A stretch of 64,000 bases of DNA, taken from Isoetes taiwanensis. Lineage: Eukaryota > Streptophyta > Lycopodiopsida > Isoetales > Isoetaceae. The notes under the pieces are model-generated. The model saw nothing but the letters and a program-made list of their open reading frames with translations, was not told the DNA's origin and ran no database searches. The stretch spans positions 1,127,473 to 1,191,472 of the forward strand of contig JAJEKV010000157.1 in NCBI GenBank assembly GCA_021234155.1, given 5' to 3'. How positions within the stretch are numbered: the stretch's first letter is position 1; every line of letters starts with the position of its first letter. A program made the position numbers and the translations under genes. Below, one piece after another: positions 36,921-47,533 of this stretch.

Positions 36921-37980
36921 TCTTTTAAAAAGAAAAAATGGCTGGTCCCCAGCCTTGAAACCTGTTAAAAACTTCTCGACATCCGGATCACGAATTATCT
37001 GATTCGAAATATCGAGCTTCTTAGAATGCGACATAAAAGCATCCGAAAAGTGCAAATATATGAGAGTGAATGCCAAATCAATGCATATCCTGTTCACGAG
37101 ATAATATAAGGTTTTCTTGAGGTCTTCATGAATGGAAAATGGTGCGGAATAGGAAACTGGATAGAACTATGTGTACTTCACATTTTTGGTGATGAATGCA
37201 ACTTTGAACACAAAGCATCAACTTTTGAACCTTTGTAACTTGTAGGGTCTGCTACCATGTTCTTTTGACTTCCCATAAGTGTTGAAACTTGGGGGGCGTC
37301 CAAAATCTTTGATGATCTTGTGAATAAAACTTGATACTTTTAGGATTTTACTACCCATTCTTGTAGGAGTCTTGGATGAAGCTAGAATGTTATGGAAGGG
37401 AGTCTGAGACACATTCTAGAAGATGTAATGGTCACGCAAATTTGCCCAAAAGAAAAAAATGGCGTGGTATAAAAGGCTGGCTAGTGGGTAAAGGATGATC
37501 CTGCAAATAACATGAAAAGAGAGTTAGAGAGACTGCTTTTTATGATGCACGGGGATGAATAGCGACTGTAGGTGATGAATAAAAAGTATGAGCAAGGCTT
37601 ATATGAATGGGAGGCCAATAAATGAAAAATGAATGGTATGGAAGACTAGGATGGTCCTGCAAATGACATGATGACTTAGATTAGTACTTCAATCACGGTA
37701 TTCATCACGAGATGTTAAACAAACTGTTCATGATGATTTTGAGTTCTCGCATGTGAGCACAACTTTAGGAGGCAATGGTTTTTCCGGGCGGCTTTAAAAG
37801 CGGAACAACTAATGAACACGCAAATGACAATGTTAAAGATCAAAACACATACTTTTTCTTTTCAACTTTTCTTCTTTTTATTGTTTTCTCCCCATAGTGT
37901 TAGCAAATCATATCTAGAAGCGATTTCAACTACTTCAACCTTTTTAGACTACCTACAACTATACTAACTAGCATTAGCTA
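36921..37980 (-). other. 3' non-coding part of the gypsy element
   Basis: Lies between the integrase C-terminus and the 3' LTR. No domain seen and no long polypurine tract. Only AAAAGA directly precedes the LTR in element orientation. Confidence 0.5.
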
Positions 37981-37984
37981 GTTT

Positions 37985-39246
37985 AGATCCAATAAGCTTT
38001 CAAGTCTTTGTGCATTGAGAGGATTTGGCAAAATCCTCTCGGACTCTAACTCTTGTAAGTAATATGAGTTTACTCCGGCATGTGAAGAAATGACAAATGG
38101 ACCTTCCCAATTTCGAGAGAAAACTTACCTAGAGTGGGATCTCTGTTTTTTAGCTAACTTAAGCACCAAATCACCAACCCGATAGTTGACTTCTCTTGCT
38201 TGTTTGTCAAATTTCTTCTTGATTTTCATCTTGTGATCTGTTATCACAGTAGAGTCTTATCTCCACGAGTTCCTCAAGGGCTAGCATCTGCTGCGGCTGC
38301 ACCGGATAGCATCTCTTCACTTTTGACTTGTATTTGCATCATCCTTGGCGAAAGTACACGCAACTCAAAGGGTAGAATGATGCTAGTACCATATACAATA
38401 GAGGAGGAGTGTTTTTATAGCCACTTTATAAGTGGTTACGTAGGACCAGAGGGCATAGATCAACTTTGTATGCCGGCTTCTTGGAAACCTATCTCTTGTC
38501 TTCTTCATAATGGATATCGAGTCTTATTGGTGGATTACGCTTTGGCCATTTCCACGAGGGTAGTAAAGCGAGAACTTTTTGTATGTCTTATCTCAAGCAA
38601 TTGGGTAAGCTTGTCTATTACTTCATTCACAAAAGGCGTTCCTCTGTCGGAAACAATCTTCAATGGTACTCCAAACCTAGCACATATATTAGGCGAGTAG
38701 GAAACTTGGCTGTGGTATCGCATTTGCACTTGTCAATGGAGTTGCTTCAGCCCATTTAGTGAAGAAGTCTGTAGCAACTAGGATGTATTCATGTTTGGCG
38801 AGAGGAAGATGGATGTATAGGACCAACAAAATCTAATCCCCAAACCAGAAATGGGCGGGGGCCACAATAGGTGAAAGGGAGGTACCTTGGCGTTCTTTGG
38901 CATGCTTTATCTGATCGAACAACTCTGCACATACCTTTTGACATCATGATGAAGTGTAGGCCAATAGTATCGAACTTAGAATTTTCTTGGTTTGTGGCAT
39001 CCATAGAATAATGTGGGGTTGCCCGAGAGAGGTCATGAGCATGTCTTAGAGCTTGTACTGTTCTTCTTTGACCAAGCACCTCAACAAAATCTGTGAAGGC
39101 ATCTTCCTACATAAAATGTCCTCAACCAGCACATATGTTAGACATCTTCTTCTAAACTTAACTTTCTCGGATGGTGAAAATGTGGCGGGGATCTCTTGAT
39201 GTCTTAGATAATTGACAATGGGTTGCATCAAGACTGGTTTCTCCAA
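37985..39246 (-). pseudogene. integrase of the gypsy element
   Basis: Inserts the DNA copy into the genome. From high to low coordinates: a zinc-binding/H2C2-like N-terminal region with the core start GLDFVGPIHP (first catalytic Asp) at about 38800-39080, RFGVPLKIVSDRGTPFVNEV with the second Asp (38535-38729), a YGTSIILPFELRVLSP segment (about 38320-38410), and a GPY/F-like C-terminal module with VGDLVLKLAKKQR and NWEGPFVISSHAG (about 38000-38215). Frames change several times. The catalytic Glu region is disturbed near 38700 (frame break after KSSRF). Confidence 0.8.
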
Positions 39247-39249
39247 CTA

Positions 39250-39600
39250 AATGACATACCTCTTCTTACGTTTGATCCTCTTGGAGGTCAAATCATATTT
39301 TGTAGAAGGCATAGGGTATGAAACTACTCGGATCCTTTTACGCTTTGACAAGATGGACTTCAATGGCAAAGTCTTGAAGCATGGCAGACCCACTTATAGA
39401 ACTTGGTCTTGAGGGGCTTGTTTACCATACAACATTGGAAGAGGATTGACCTTCATATAGACTTGAATCTTTGGAGCTTGCATCAGAAGATGGGGAAATT
39501 TAGTGGTCAAAAATATTAGGGCAGCTTGGAACTTCTCTAGATTTGGGTAATTCACCTCGTGTTCCGACCCCTTTGCTTTCTGCATAATTTAGTACCCTTT
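39250..39600 (-). pseudogene. RNase H (gypsy-type) fragment
   Basis: SEHEVNYPNLEKFQAALIFL at 39394-39585 matches the Ty3/gypsy RNase H pattern (E-x-x-Y...EK...A). It lies between RT and integrase, the usual position. Confidence 0.65.
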
Positions 39601-39659
39601 TGTTACGAAATAAGGCTAATCCTACTGACAAATGATGTAAGCATTATATAAACTTGGAA

Positions 39660-40560
39660 ATCTTCATTTGGTTTTAGGGGCGGAAGTGTTACCTTCTTCT
39701 TTGAGCTCTTCTTTGATCAATTCAAATGCCCTTTGGCAATCTTCATTCCACTCAACTAGAACTTTTTGACTTATATTTTTAGATACATACCCTACTTTGG
39801 TGAGCTTGGTGATAGGTCTCAAAATGTGAGAGAAGTTTGGGATGTAGATCCTCAAGCCTTGAAGTGTACCAACAAAACCTTTGATCTGCTTCAATGTTTT
39901 AGGAGTCTTTGGGGAGGTCGAGAACTCTTGTCGGCTTGTCTGCGACAATCTGAACTCCTTCCCTCGATATCGATGGCCCTAACAAAGACACCTTTGTCGT
40001 CAAAAACAAACACTTCTTTGGATTTAAGTTCACACCCTTTGGATGCGCACAAAGAAAACATATTAGAGATTGTTTTGAGATGATCTTCCAAAGAGGTGGC
40101 GAGTCAAATCATCGAGAAAAGCCACGAAATCTTGGGGAGATAATGACTCAAAAATATTGTTCATTGCCCTCCGAAGGTTGCGGGGGCATTTTTTCAAGCC
40201 AAATGGCATTCTTAGCATCATATAAGTTCCCAAAAGGTGTAATGAAGGCGGTTTTTGGCTGTGATAAAGGATCAACTTCTATTTGGTTGAAACGGAGAAG
40301 CCATCCATAAGAGAATAGACTTCTTATCCACTCATGGTATGCAAAACTTCTTCTAGAAAGCGGTGGGGATAGCGGTCTTTGATTGTAACCTTATTGATAT
40401 CTCTATAATCAATACAAATTCTAAGTTGGCCACTTCTCTTCTTGGTGGCACAATGCAAGACAACCACTCGAGGGTTCCAATGTCTCACATATCAGCTTAG
40501 AACTCTCCATAGTTTTTAATTCTTCATAGATAAGTGGCGACAAGGCAATTTATCCTCCTT
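39660..40560 (-). pseudogene. reverse transcriptase of the gypsy element
   Basis: Motifs from high to low coordinates: LRICIDYRDINKVTIKDRYP (about 40365-40430), MPFGLKKCPRNLRRAMNNIF and FVAFLDDL (40063-40275, the catalytic pair present as LDD), then the thumb/connection region TLKQIKGFVGTLQGLRIYIP with WNEDCQRAFELIKEEL (39664-39948). Frameshifts separate these segments. The motif order is normal for Ty3/gypsy. Confidence 0.8.
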
Positions 40561-40849
40561 AATTTCTGTTGAGCAGGGATCGAGCCATCTTTTACTTTTA
40601 TTTCAAATTTTGCTTTAGAGGGGGAATTCCTTTTAGTTGAGTAATCCCAAGCAAAGACATCGAGAATTCTTGACACGACATAGGAAATGAGTTAAAGCAA
40701 GGCTCGGGAGCTTTTGGACCAACTTCGGGGGGTTCTAGTTTGGCCATTCTTTTGGATACAAATGACTTGCTCTCTGCTTGCCTCCTCTATCCCTATAGTT
40801 AGAATTGGACAAGTCGTGAGAGGTTCAACTCTTCTTCTGAAGGCTCCTT

Positions 40850-41330
40850 GACTAAAAAAATCCATTATGGTACCTTTAGCTAGCTTTGTCTACTTCACTA
40901 TTCAAATGCCTAGGGATATGCTCTATAGTCCGGGCCTCAAATTTGTCTAATAGTCCCAAAACCTCTTCTTTAAGTTGTACTAACCTTGAATGCTTGGTTT
41001 GGTATACCTCTTGGACTTGATTGCACCTAGTGAGAGTCTCCCTTTATATTGACTTCTTGATTCCCATCATGTAAGCTTCACGGAGACCTGCAATCAAAGC
41101 TTGATACTCTGCCTCATTAGAGGTTATATTTTTTGTGAATTCTTGCTGTTTTTGCCCCTTTGTCAAAGCCTCTGGGCTTTTAATGATGGCGGCCAAGACA
41201 AAGCTAAACTCAACTTCTGCTACAAGCGCCATCAAAGAACAATGTATGAGTATGCTCATCAAGTTTTTTGCTCTTCTTCTTCCAAAAGGGGATCTACATA
41301 GATGTTGTACACACCTACATCTTTATAGAT
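40850..41330 (-). pseudogene. additional RNase H domain, between protease and RT
   Basis: TSNEAEYQALIAGLREA (41044-41150 region) is the hallmark of the plant-type second RNase H of Tat-like elements. In the frames that follow, NQVQEVYQTKHSRLVQLKEE and IEHIPRHLNSEVDK continue the fold to about 40860. In the Tat elements I know, this domain lies downstream of RT. Here it is 5' of RT, with the ordinary RNase H still in its usual place at 39250-39600. Confidence 0.7.
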
Positions 41331-41639
41331 TAGTGCATCATCAATTAAAAAGGCAAATTCTTCTTGGAGTTTACCTTCACAGTTTGTAGAGTGTGACTTC
41401 TTGCTTACCATGTTATTGTGCATTTACCTCCTCCCCAATCGGCTTTGCGAAACCACCTTGAGCCATTTTCGCCCAAAAGAAGGTCATAGCTGCCAATCGA
41501 GGAGAAGGAAAGCGTACTACAACAAAGTCGAGGGTCATCTTGATGCCCCTACATCTGTCAAGACATCATTAACGACTCCTTTTTGGTTGTACACTCTCAT
41601 TAGCAAAAGATTTGAGAATAATTGGTCTTTCTTGAAGTG

Positions 41640-41790
41640 ATTTTTAACTCTAAAGAGTCCATAATATGTAAAAGGCATGATATTTATACGAGCCTCCATC
41701 CAAGATGACTTTAGAGAGTGTTTTACCTTCGACTTGAGCTTCATATGAGAATATACCGGGGTCTTTCCCAACTCTAGAGATGTTGTGGGC
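41640..41790 (-). pseudogene. aspartic protease of the gypsy element
   Basis: Minus-strand reading gives VEGKTLSKVILDGGS followed, after a one-base shift, by INIMPFTYYGL, the retropepsin active-site loop (Asp-Gly-Gly-Ser variant) and next strand. It would process the polyprotein. Confidence 0.65.
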
Positions 41791-42194
41791 CGATGGGTTA
41801 CGAATTCTCCTCTATAAGTGTTTTGACACGCTCTCTATAGGAAGGTGCTATTCTTAACAAGGTCAAAACATCTAGGGGTGACTCTAGTAGACTTCAACAC
41901 CTGGTCAACTTCACCTAACACCAGGCTGTCATTTTGAGGTGGCTGGCTCAGTAACCACAGAGGGGAGAGGAGCTATGCTATTTCTAGGCATGTTGGCTGG
42001 CGAGGAGGTGCGGATCTTAGGCTATAGGGAGTACCGGCGGCCAAGACCTCTTCTTCTCTTGAAGTTCATCACCTCCTTCTCATGTCGAGAAGCTTGACAT
42101 GAGAAGGGGATGCATCTCTGATCTTACCTTTATCTTTCAACATATACTCTTTGATCTTTTTTGTCTTCATAATGGCTGTTTCTTTACAATATGA

Positions 42195-42252
42195 ACAAAT
42201 AGGGCACTCCTTACAGTGTGGCCCTTTTTATCACATCTAGGGCAAGGCTTGG
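42195..42252 (-). pseudogene. gag zinc knuckle (CCHC)
   Basis: CPRCDKKGHTV, then after a one-base shift KECPICSYC, giving CX2CX4HX4C across the shift. This is the nucleocapsid RNA-binding motif. It lies between the gag core and protease, as expected. Confidence 0.6.
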
Positions 42253-42667
42253 ACCAACAATTACTTCGAATGGCACGGCTTCTTACGGTAGGTACAATGC
42301 TTTCTACTTTGTGTAGAATCGAAGACTTGAAGTCGGATGCCTCATCTCACGGGTCTTTGGAGCCTTCTTGAGCTCGAGAGAGTTGCTTGGTAACCTCCAT
42401 AAGTGTCTCTGCCCGGTCTGGCATGTTGGGTTGCAATTTTGAGGTTAGTAGCTTGCAACTTAGAAATCTCTTCTCTCATATCTTCTTCAAAAGAATTTTT
42501 TCTTCTTCACTTTGTACACGGGTTCATAGTTAGTCTCTAAATCATTGAAATAATCAAGATCAACGTGCTCAAAAGTAGAAAATGCAGCCCTTAGCCTGCT
42601 TTGATCTCAATTGCTTTGGAAAATACCCTTGGTAATGTCTCAAAGCGTTGTTGTTGATGTATCTTCA

Positions 42668-43060
42668 TTAACTTCTTGTAAGCGGAGGTCTGAACTTCAA
42701 ACCATGCAAAGCGGTGATCAAATGCAAAGGAGGATTATCAACACCCTTTGACTCACACTTTATCACATGCTCTCCAAATCTATCAACATAAGCTTCTATG
42801 CTTTCATCACTTCTAATAGAAAGAGAATCACGATTCTTTGAAGCAAAGTTTCGGGAGTCCAGATTCGCCAAACCTATCAATGAATCTGCTCCTCATCTCT
42901 TCAAATGTGTGAACACCATAAATCTTTCTTTGAGTGTTAAACCATTTAGTAGCAAGGTCATCGGAAAAAAGCTTGAACAATTCCAACTTAGTCATACCTC
43001 TAGGAGCATGATTCCTAAAATAATCATCAAATGAGATTAGAAATACCTCAAGGGGTTTCT
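42668..43060 (-). pseudogene. gag core of the gypsy element
   Basis: The minus-strand frames contain LELFKLFSDDLATKWFNT and TFEEMRSRFIDRFG (about 42865-43000), then SIEAYVDRFGEHVIKCES (42668-42830). This is the retrotransposon gag pattern with a W-F/N-T-L core, and forms the particle shell in intact relatives. It begins about 250 bp inside the 5' LTR boundary. Confidence 0.7.
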
Positions 43061-43312
43061 TTTACGTCATAAACTCTACGTGAAGGAGGCGTCTCCAACT
43101 TGAAGATAGGGTCGGCATAGTTGCCTAGAGTCTTCTTCTGCTGCTGCTGGCGCTTGCTTCTTTGCCAACCAGGGCTCCAAAGGCATATCTTCAGCGTGGC
43201 TAGGCTCTCCATCACCATCCATATCTGTACCGGTCTTCCTTGGGTGCCTCACCATGAGGGGCTCTCAAGTTTTTGCAAGAGTTTTTTAGAGAATCGGTGG
43301 GACCTCAAAAGA

Positions 43313-45232
43313 TGTTGTCTTTCCACGAGAATCCTTGCAAAAGCGTGATGCACAAATCTCTAAATTGTGGGATTTCCTAAAAGATACTTGCCAAATTACG
43401 TGTTTAGGGTGCGAGAGCCAAAGATGTGGTGAGGGATGTGAAAAGATGAGAAAAGAGGTGCAAATGTGAGGAAATGAGGTGATATGTGAATGCACGGGTG
43501 TATGGTGGGATTTTTTTACGCAACAAAGTAGTGAAAATGATTGAAGAAAAACTTGGGGATGCTTGAGACAAACTTCCTTTGAATGCGGATGAATTTTTGA
43601 ACAAATTACAGCGGAATAGCTATCAATTTAGCTAAATCTAGATAATATCGGATAACTTGAATTGATTTCAACTCATTTGTTGATAAAGATTGATGGGGAA
43701 TTGTGGCAAAGTTAGCGGAAATGGACTGACACGTAAAAAATGGGAAAACCCTAATTTTTTTGAAAAAAAACTCAGAAATCGATTGAAGAAAGGGGAAACA
43801 CCATGAATTGCTCAAGAAAACTTTTCTCAGATTATCTTAGGAACATAATACACTGTCAGGTAATCCATTCGATCACTCTGAAATAGAATTTGTATCAGAA
43901 CTTCCAGAATCTTGGCTTTCAAGAACAAGGGCGGGTTTCTAATCAAAAATCTCCTCTCCTCCTATAGAATACGGCTCGGATCGTCTTTATAGACCTGTGT
44001 CAGGGTAGTTAGAGCTCCAATTTGTCTGCATATGGCTACGAACTCTTTTTTCCCAAAAATAGGCAATACTCTGTTCTTGGCATGATCTCTATTAATTCAG
44101 CATCTTCTTCATGATTCGATTGGTTCCAGAAGTCGGTTATGATCAGGCGAACTGCTCTGCATCACTCAAATTGCGCGGGAGGCTGAGAATCATAGAACCC
44201 TAATGGATCTTGGCAGAATTTTCTTCAATGGATATATCCCACAGGCCAAAATCGAAAAGTCAGCCCAGGGGATATATAGCCCAATCCACGCAAACTTTTA
44301 AATTGACGTGTCTTGCCCACGTGGGATTCGGTACCTCCACCGCCCCACACGCCCGGGTGAGCCACGTGGAGGGGGGTGATTGGCTGGAAAGGAATCTAGG
44401 TGGGGGGTAGAATAGGACAATTTTTTTATATTTTTTCAAAGGGCACGATTCCCAAGAAGTGGAATTTAAAGGTCTATATAGGGTCTTTTTTGGAAGTTTT
44501 TTTATGCGGGTGGCATATTTTCATTGGGGCTACAAGATGATGTGGTCAAATTTTGAAAAATGGCACTTTGATTTTTGGCTAAAAAGGTGAATCAATGGTG
44601 ACTGGGCAATGGATGGTGACATGATGAAATGATGACTTGGCATAGTGAAGGATGATGTGGCAAAGTCAAACATGGCTTTTTGCCTAAGTGAATTTTCGAG
44701 ATTTTAAATGCCCCTTGATATTTTTGATGAGGTGGCATGATTTTGGCCCAAGTGGCAAAGATATAACCAAAGTTGGATGACAAAGCATTTTTTTTTTTTT
44801 TTTGAACAAGGTGGCCATCCTAGGTGGCATTTTGACTCTTGATGACGTGGCAAGGGTATTTTTTTAGAAAGTGTGCCTTTTGGCTTTCCATTTTGACTTT
44901 CACTTGACTTTTTGACATCTTTGGCACTTTAGGATGATGACTAGGATGCCACTTGGCAAAGGTATAGATTTTTTGGCATCTTTGGATTTTTAGGCATCTT
45001 TAGAAGCATATTTGGCTAGCGATAGGGGAAATTCAAGAAAAAAATAGGAGATAGGCTCAAAAAATTTGGGAAAAATCAAGGATGGCTAGTTTTGGCTAGA
45101 GGATTTGGCAGGTGTACTCACCTGGCCTAGATTCTCTTCCAGCCTGATACTTTTCCTTAATAGCTCCTCCAATACTTAGAATTTTCTTCATATCTTCATC
45201 TCTTCTTCATGTTGCCACTTCAAGGGGCAACA
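43313..45232 (-). repeat. 5' LTR of the gypsy element
   Basis: 1920 bp. It is upstream in element orientation. The internal side begins with TCTTTTGAGGTCCC, which does not look like a TGG-led primer binding site. The LTR also carries TGACATCT and TGATGACGTGGCA words repeated in its right third. Confidence 0.92.
44271..44369 (-). promoter_or_regulatory. probable LTR promoter with two G-boxes and a TATA box
   Basis: In element direction: G-box CCACGTGG (44362-44369), palindrome CCCACGTGGG (44316-44325), TGACGTG overlapping 44304-44310 on the + strand, then TATA-like GCTATATATC (44271-44280), about 40 bp downstream of the second G-box. G-boxes bind bZIP/bHLH factors in plants (established). Their use here is inferred from spacing. 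Confidence 0.5.
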
Positions 45233-45233
45233 C

Positions 45234-46004
45234 CCCCTTACCTTAGTTGAGATTAATGCATGGACTGAGTGGTTTGACCTGTTGAACTCAGCTTACATAT
45301 GGGAGCCAGTCTCCCCGGTGGTTTCCTTATCTTATGATGCTAGTGGCTCAGGTTGGGGTGTTTGGATACATGATTCTTCGATGTGCGATTCTTTTGTTGG
45401 GTCCTTTGATGAGTTGGAGCAGGCTTCTTCTTCTACTGCTCGTGAACTGTTGGCCTTATGCCATTTTCTTGAACTCCATGCTTTAGATTTCAGTGGCAAA
45501 GGCCTTCTTGCCTATGGGGACTCTCTGAATTCTTATTACATTTTGTCCAAAGGTGGCTCCCAAGTCTCGACTCTCCACTGTTTGTGCCTCAAGATTTTCA
45601 CCCTTTGTCTCCGTCATAGCATTGTCCTCAAACCTGCATGGATTCCTCGTAGCCTCAATCAGTGGGCCGATTACCTATCTAAGCTTAAGGATTTTAATGA
45701 TTATGGTTTGACACCTGAAGTTTTTCGCATCATTGATCTAGCTTGGGGCCCTCATGACTGGGACCGCTTTGCTAATTTATATAACCATTTGCTTCCTAGA
45801 TTTAATTGTTGGCATCCTATTCTGGGAGACCCATGTCCACCGGATGCTTTTGCCCAGTCCTGGCATGGTACTAATAGCTATTGTTTTCCTCCTCCCGCTT
45901 TGGTCTTCAAAGCCTTCTCTTTTGCTAAAGCCTGCCGAGCTGATTGTACCTTGGTAGTTTTTCTTTGGGAGTCAGACCCCATGGTGGCCTTCGCTACACA
46001 ATGA
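45234..46004 (+). pseudogene. RNase H and downstream conserved region of the YR element
   Basis: Continues the pol interrupted at 35017, in one open frame from the gypsy right end. RNase H residues appear in order: SYDASGSGWGVWIHD (Asp), STARELLALCHFLELHA (Glu), LLAYGDSLNSYYIL (Asp), and LNQWADYLSKL (final Asp). After it comes WDRFANLYNHLLPRFNCWHP and DAFAQSWHGTNSYCFPPPAL, a segment shared by DIRS/PAT/Ngaro pol proteins. It degrades the RNA strand during copying. The frame stops at 46004. Confidence 0.8.
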
Positions 46005-46189
46005 TCTTGGGAGAGTGGGATGCAACTATTGTGGATCACTTGTACTTTCCTCGCGGGCGGACAAGGTCTTCTGACGAGCCCATCTTGAAGGCTGGCGTGC
46101 CACAAACCAACTAGTCTGTTATTGCTTTTGCGGATCGTCAACACTAACTAGGTGAGTTTTTTGTTCATGCAGGTTTTTGTTCAAAGTTT

Positions 46190-47229
46190 TGGGACGCTTT
46201 GGATGGTGATGTTGGCGTACTTGAGTTGAAGGCTGCTTTCGAGAAGTTCTTGATGTGTTCTAGGTCGACGGCACTTTAAGAGGTTATCGGATGCTTGGTC
46301 CCTCTTCAAGAATTGGTGCATAGCAAAGGGGCGTGATTTTCTCCCTACTAGCCCTCCTACGATTTGCCTTTTCTTGACTATGCTTTTGACATCCGTTCCA
46401 AATCCATCAGCCCAGTCGGTACCACCATTGCTGCTATTGCTTTCCATCATACTCTTGCGGGGTTTTCGAAACCCTCTGAGACCACCCCTAATTGGCCCTT
46501 TCGAGATATTGCTAAGAGATTGTCCACCCGTTGATCGGAAGAAGCAACCTATTCGCCTCATATGGTTCAGTAAACTCTTTCACAAATTTGCTTGCCCGTC
46601 GGCTTCTCTTCTAGATGTTATGAGATGCACTTACATTTGTCCTTGCCTTTGTGGCCTTTGTGTGACAAAAGAATTGTTGGCCTTATTTTGGAATGAGATA
46701 TTAATTTTGGATACCCATGCAAGCCTCTTTATCCGTTCCTCTAAGACCCGACCAAGCGGGTGTGGGAGCTTGGGTCACCATTGCCTTCCCGGTCCTTATT
46801 GCCCCTGTGGCTCTTTTGGAGAGGTTAGCCGGTTGGGTGATTTTGTTCATGTGGATGGCCGGCTGGTGGCCACTTGATTAGAGGCATTCGGTGACACGTC
46901 GAGGGTGTTTCTTGAGGAGAAAACCTGTGTCTTACTCCACCTTGAGATCTTGGTTTAAGCTTTGCCTTTCTGCGATTGGGGAAGATGCTAGAGCCTTTGG
47001 TACCCATTCAGCAAGGAGAGGAGGTGCAACATCAGCAGCCGCTTTTGACATTCCAGACAGAATCTTCAAAGCTCATGGGCGTTGGCGCTCTGATTCAGCC
47101 AAGGATGGCTATGTTTGCCCATCTCTTCAGCAACAGCTATTGGTTTCTCGTTCCTTGGGTTTGGCTCCTTCTGATCCGAGTGACTTTGAGCTTTGTTTGG
47201 CTTCCTCCTCCCGCCCCATTGCCTCATAG
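46190..47229 (+). pseudogene. tyrosine recombinase of the YR element
   Basis: Integrates the circular DNA copy in place of an integrase. The C-terminal catalytic part is open at 46891-47229: HSARRGG (H-x-x-R, residues 39-42), HGRWRSDSAKDGYV with His62, Trp65 and the nucleophile Tyr74. Upstream, frames near 46740-46800 show a split SSKT / DQAGVGAWVTI motif, known from DIRS-type recombinases, broken by a shift. The first catalytic Arg is not confidently placed. The frame ends 18 bp before B1. Confidence 0.78.
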
Positions 47230-47247
47230 TTCCTTGCTGCCTCTGTT

Positions 47248-47386
47248 TTTCAGCATTGTATTCTGGTTTATATATAGTGGAGATGTCCAGATGTGGCTTT
47301 TCTTTCAGCTTGTCTCTTCCTCTCTCTCTCCCTTATCTAGTTTTGACAATTGAATTTATCTTCGTATTATGATAAGAAGATAAATG
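47248..47386 (+). repeat. B1 split direct repeat
   Basis: 139 bp, TTTCAGCATTGTATTCTGG to GAAGATAAATG. It directly abuts A2 and matches B2 at 48507-48645. Confidence 0.9.
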
Positions 47387-47533
47387 TAATTGTCAAAAAC
47401 TAGATTTTTACCTGGTAGTTATGCTCACCTGGCAGTTAGACGTCTGCTTTATATTCCCATGGCTCCTTTCTTTCCCTTTCATCAGCACATCTTCATCTCC
47501 GCAGTTGTTGCTTGGTCTCCGGTGCCCCACCCA
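47387..47533 (+). repeat. A2 split direct repeat
   Basis: 147 bp, same length and essentially same sequence as A1. The B1/A2 boundary reproduces the joined ends of a circular intermediate. Confidence 0.9.

Larger units (their letters stand above)
35018..45232 (-). mobile_element. Ty3/gypsy LTR retrotransposon, degenerate, nested in the YR element
   Basis: ~10.2 kb between two long terminal repeats of ~1.9 kb, each bounded by TGTTG...CAACA. The flanks read CCCCT on the left and CCCCCT on the right, consistent with a short C-rich target duplication blurred by one homopolymer base. Minus-strand order: gag, zinc knuckle, protease, an RNase H domain, RT, a second RNase H, integrase. RT-RNase H-integrase order marks Ty3/gypsy. 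The NEAEYQALIAGLREA motif of the extra RNase H suggests the Tat-like group. No clear tRNA-primer site (TGG...) directly follows the 5' LTR. All domains carry frameshifts. Confidence 0.9.

Noticed and set aside
35018-45232. Cytosine deamination as the cause of LTR differences
   Set aside because: The changes are CAG to CG, CTG to ACG and inserted bases, not the C-to-T and G-to-A transitions expected. Only a few sites (such as GCGC to GCAC in the tRNA) fit deamination.
34181-47229. LTR-type integrated pararetrovirus as the source of the RT-RNase H region
   Set aside because: There is no movement or coat protein. The RT is followed by the DIRS-type region and a tyrosine recombinase, and the ends are split direct repeats.
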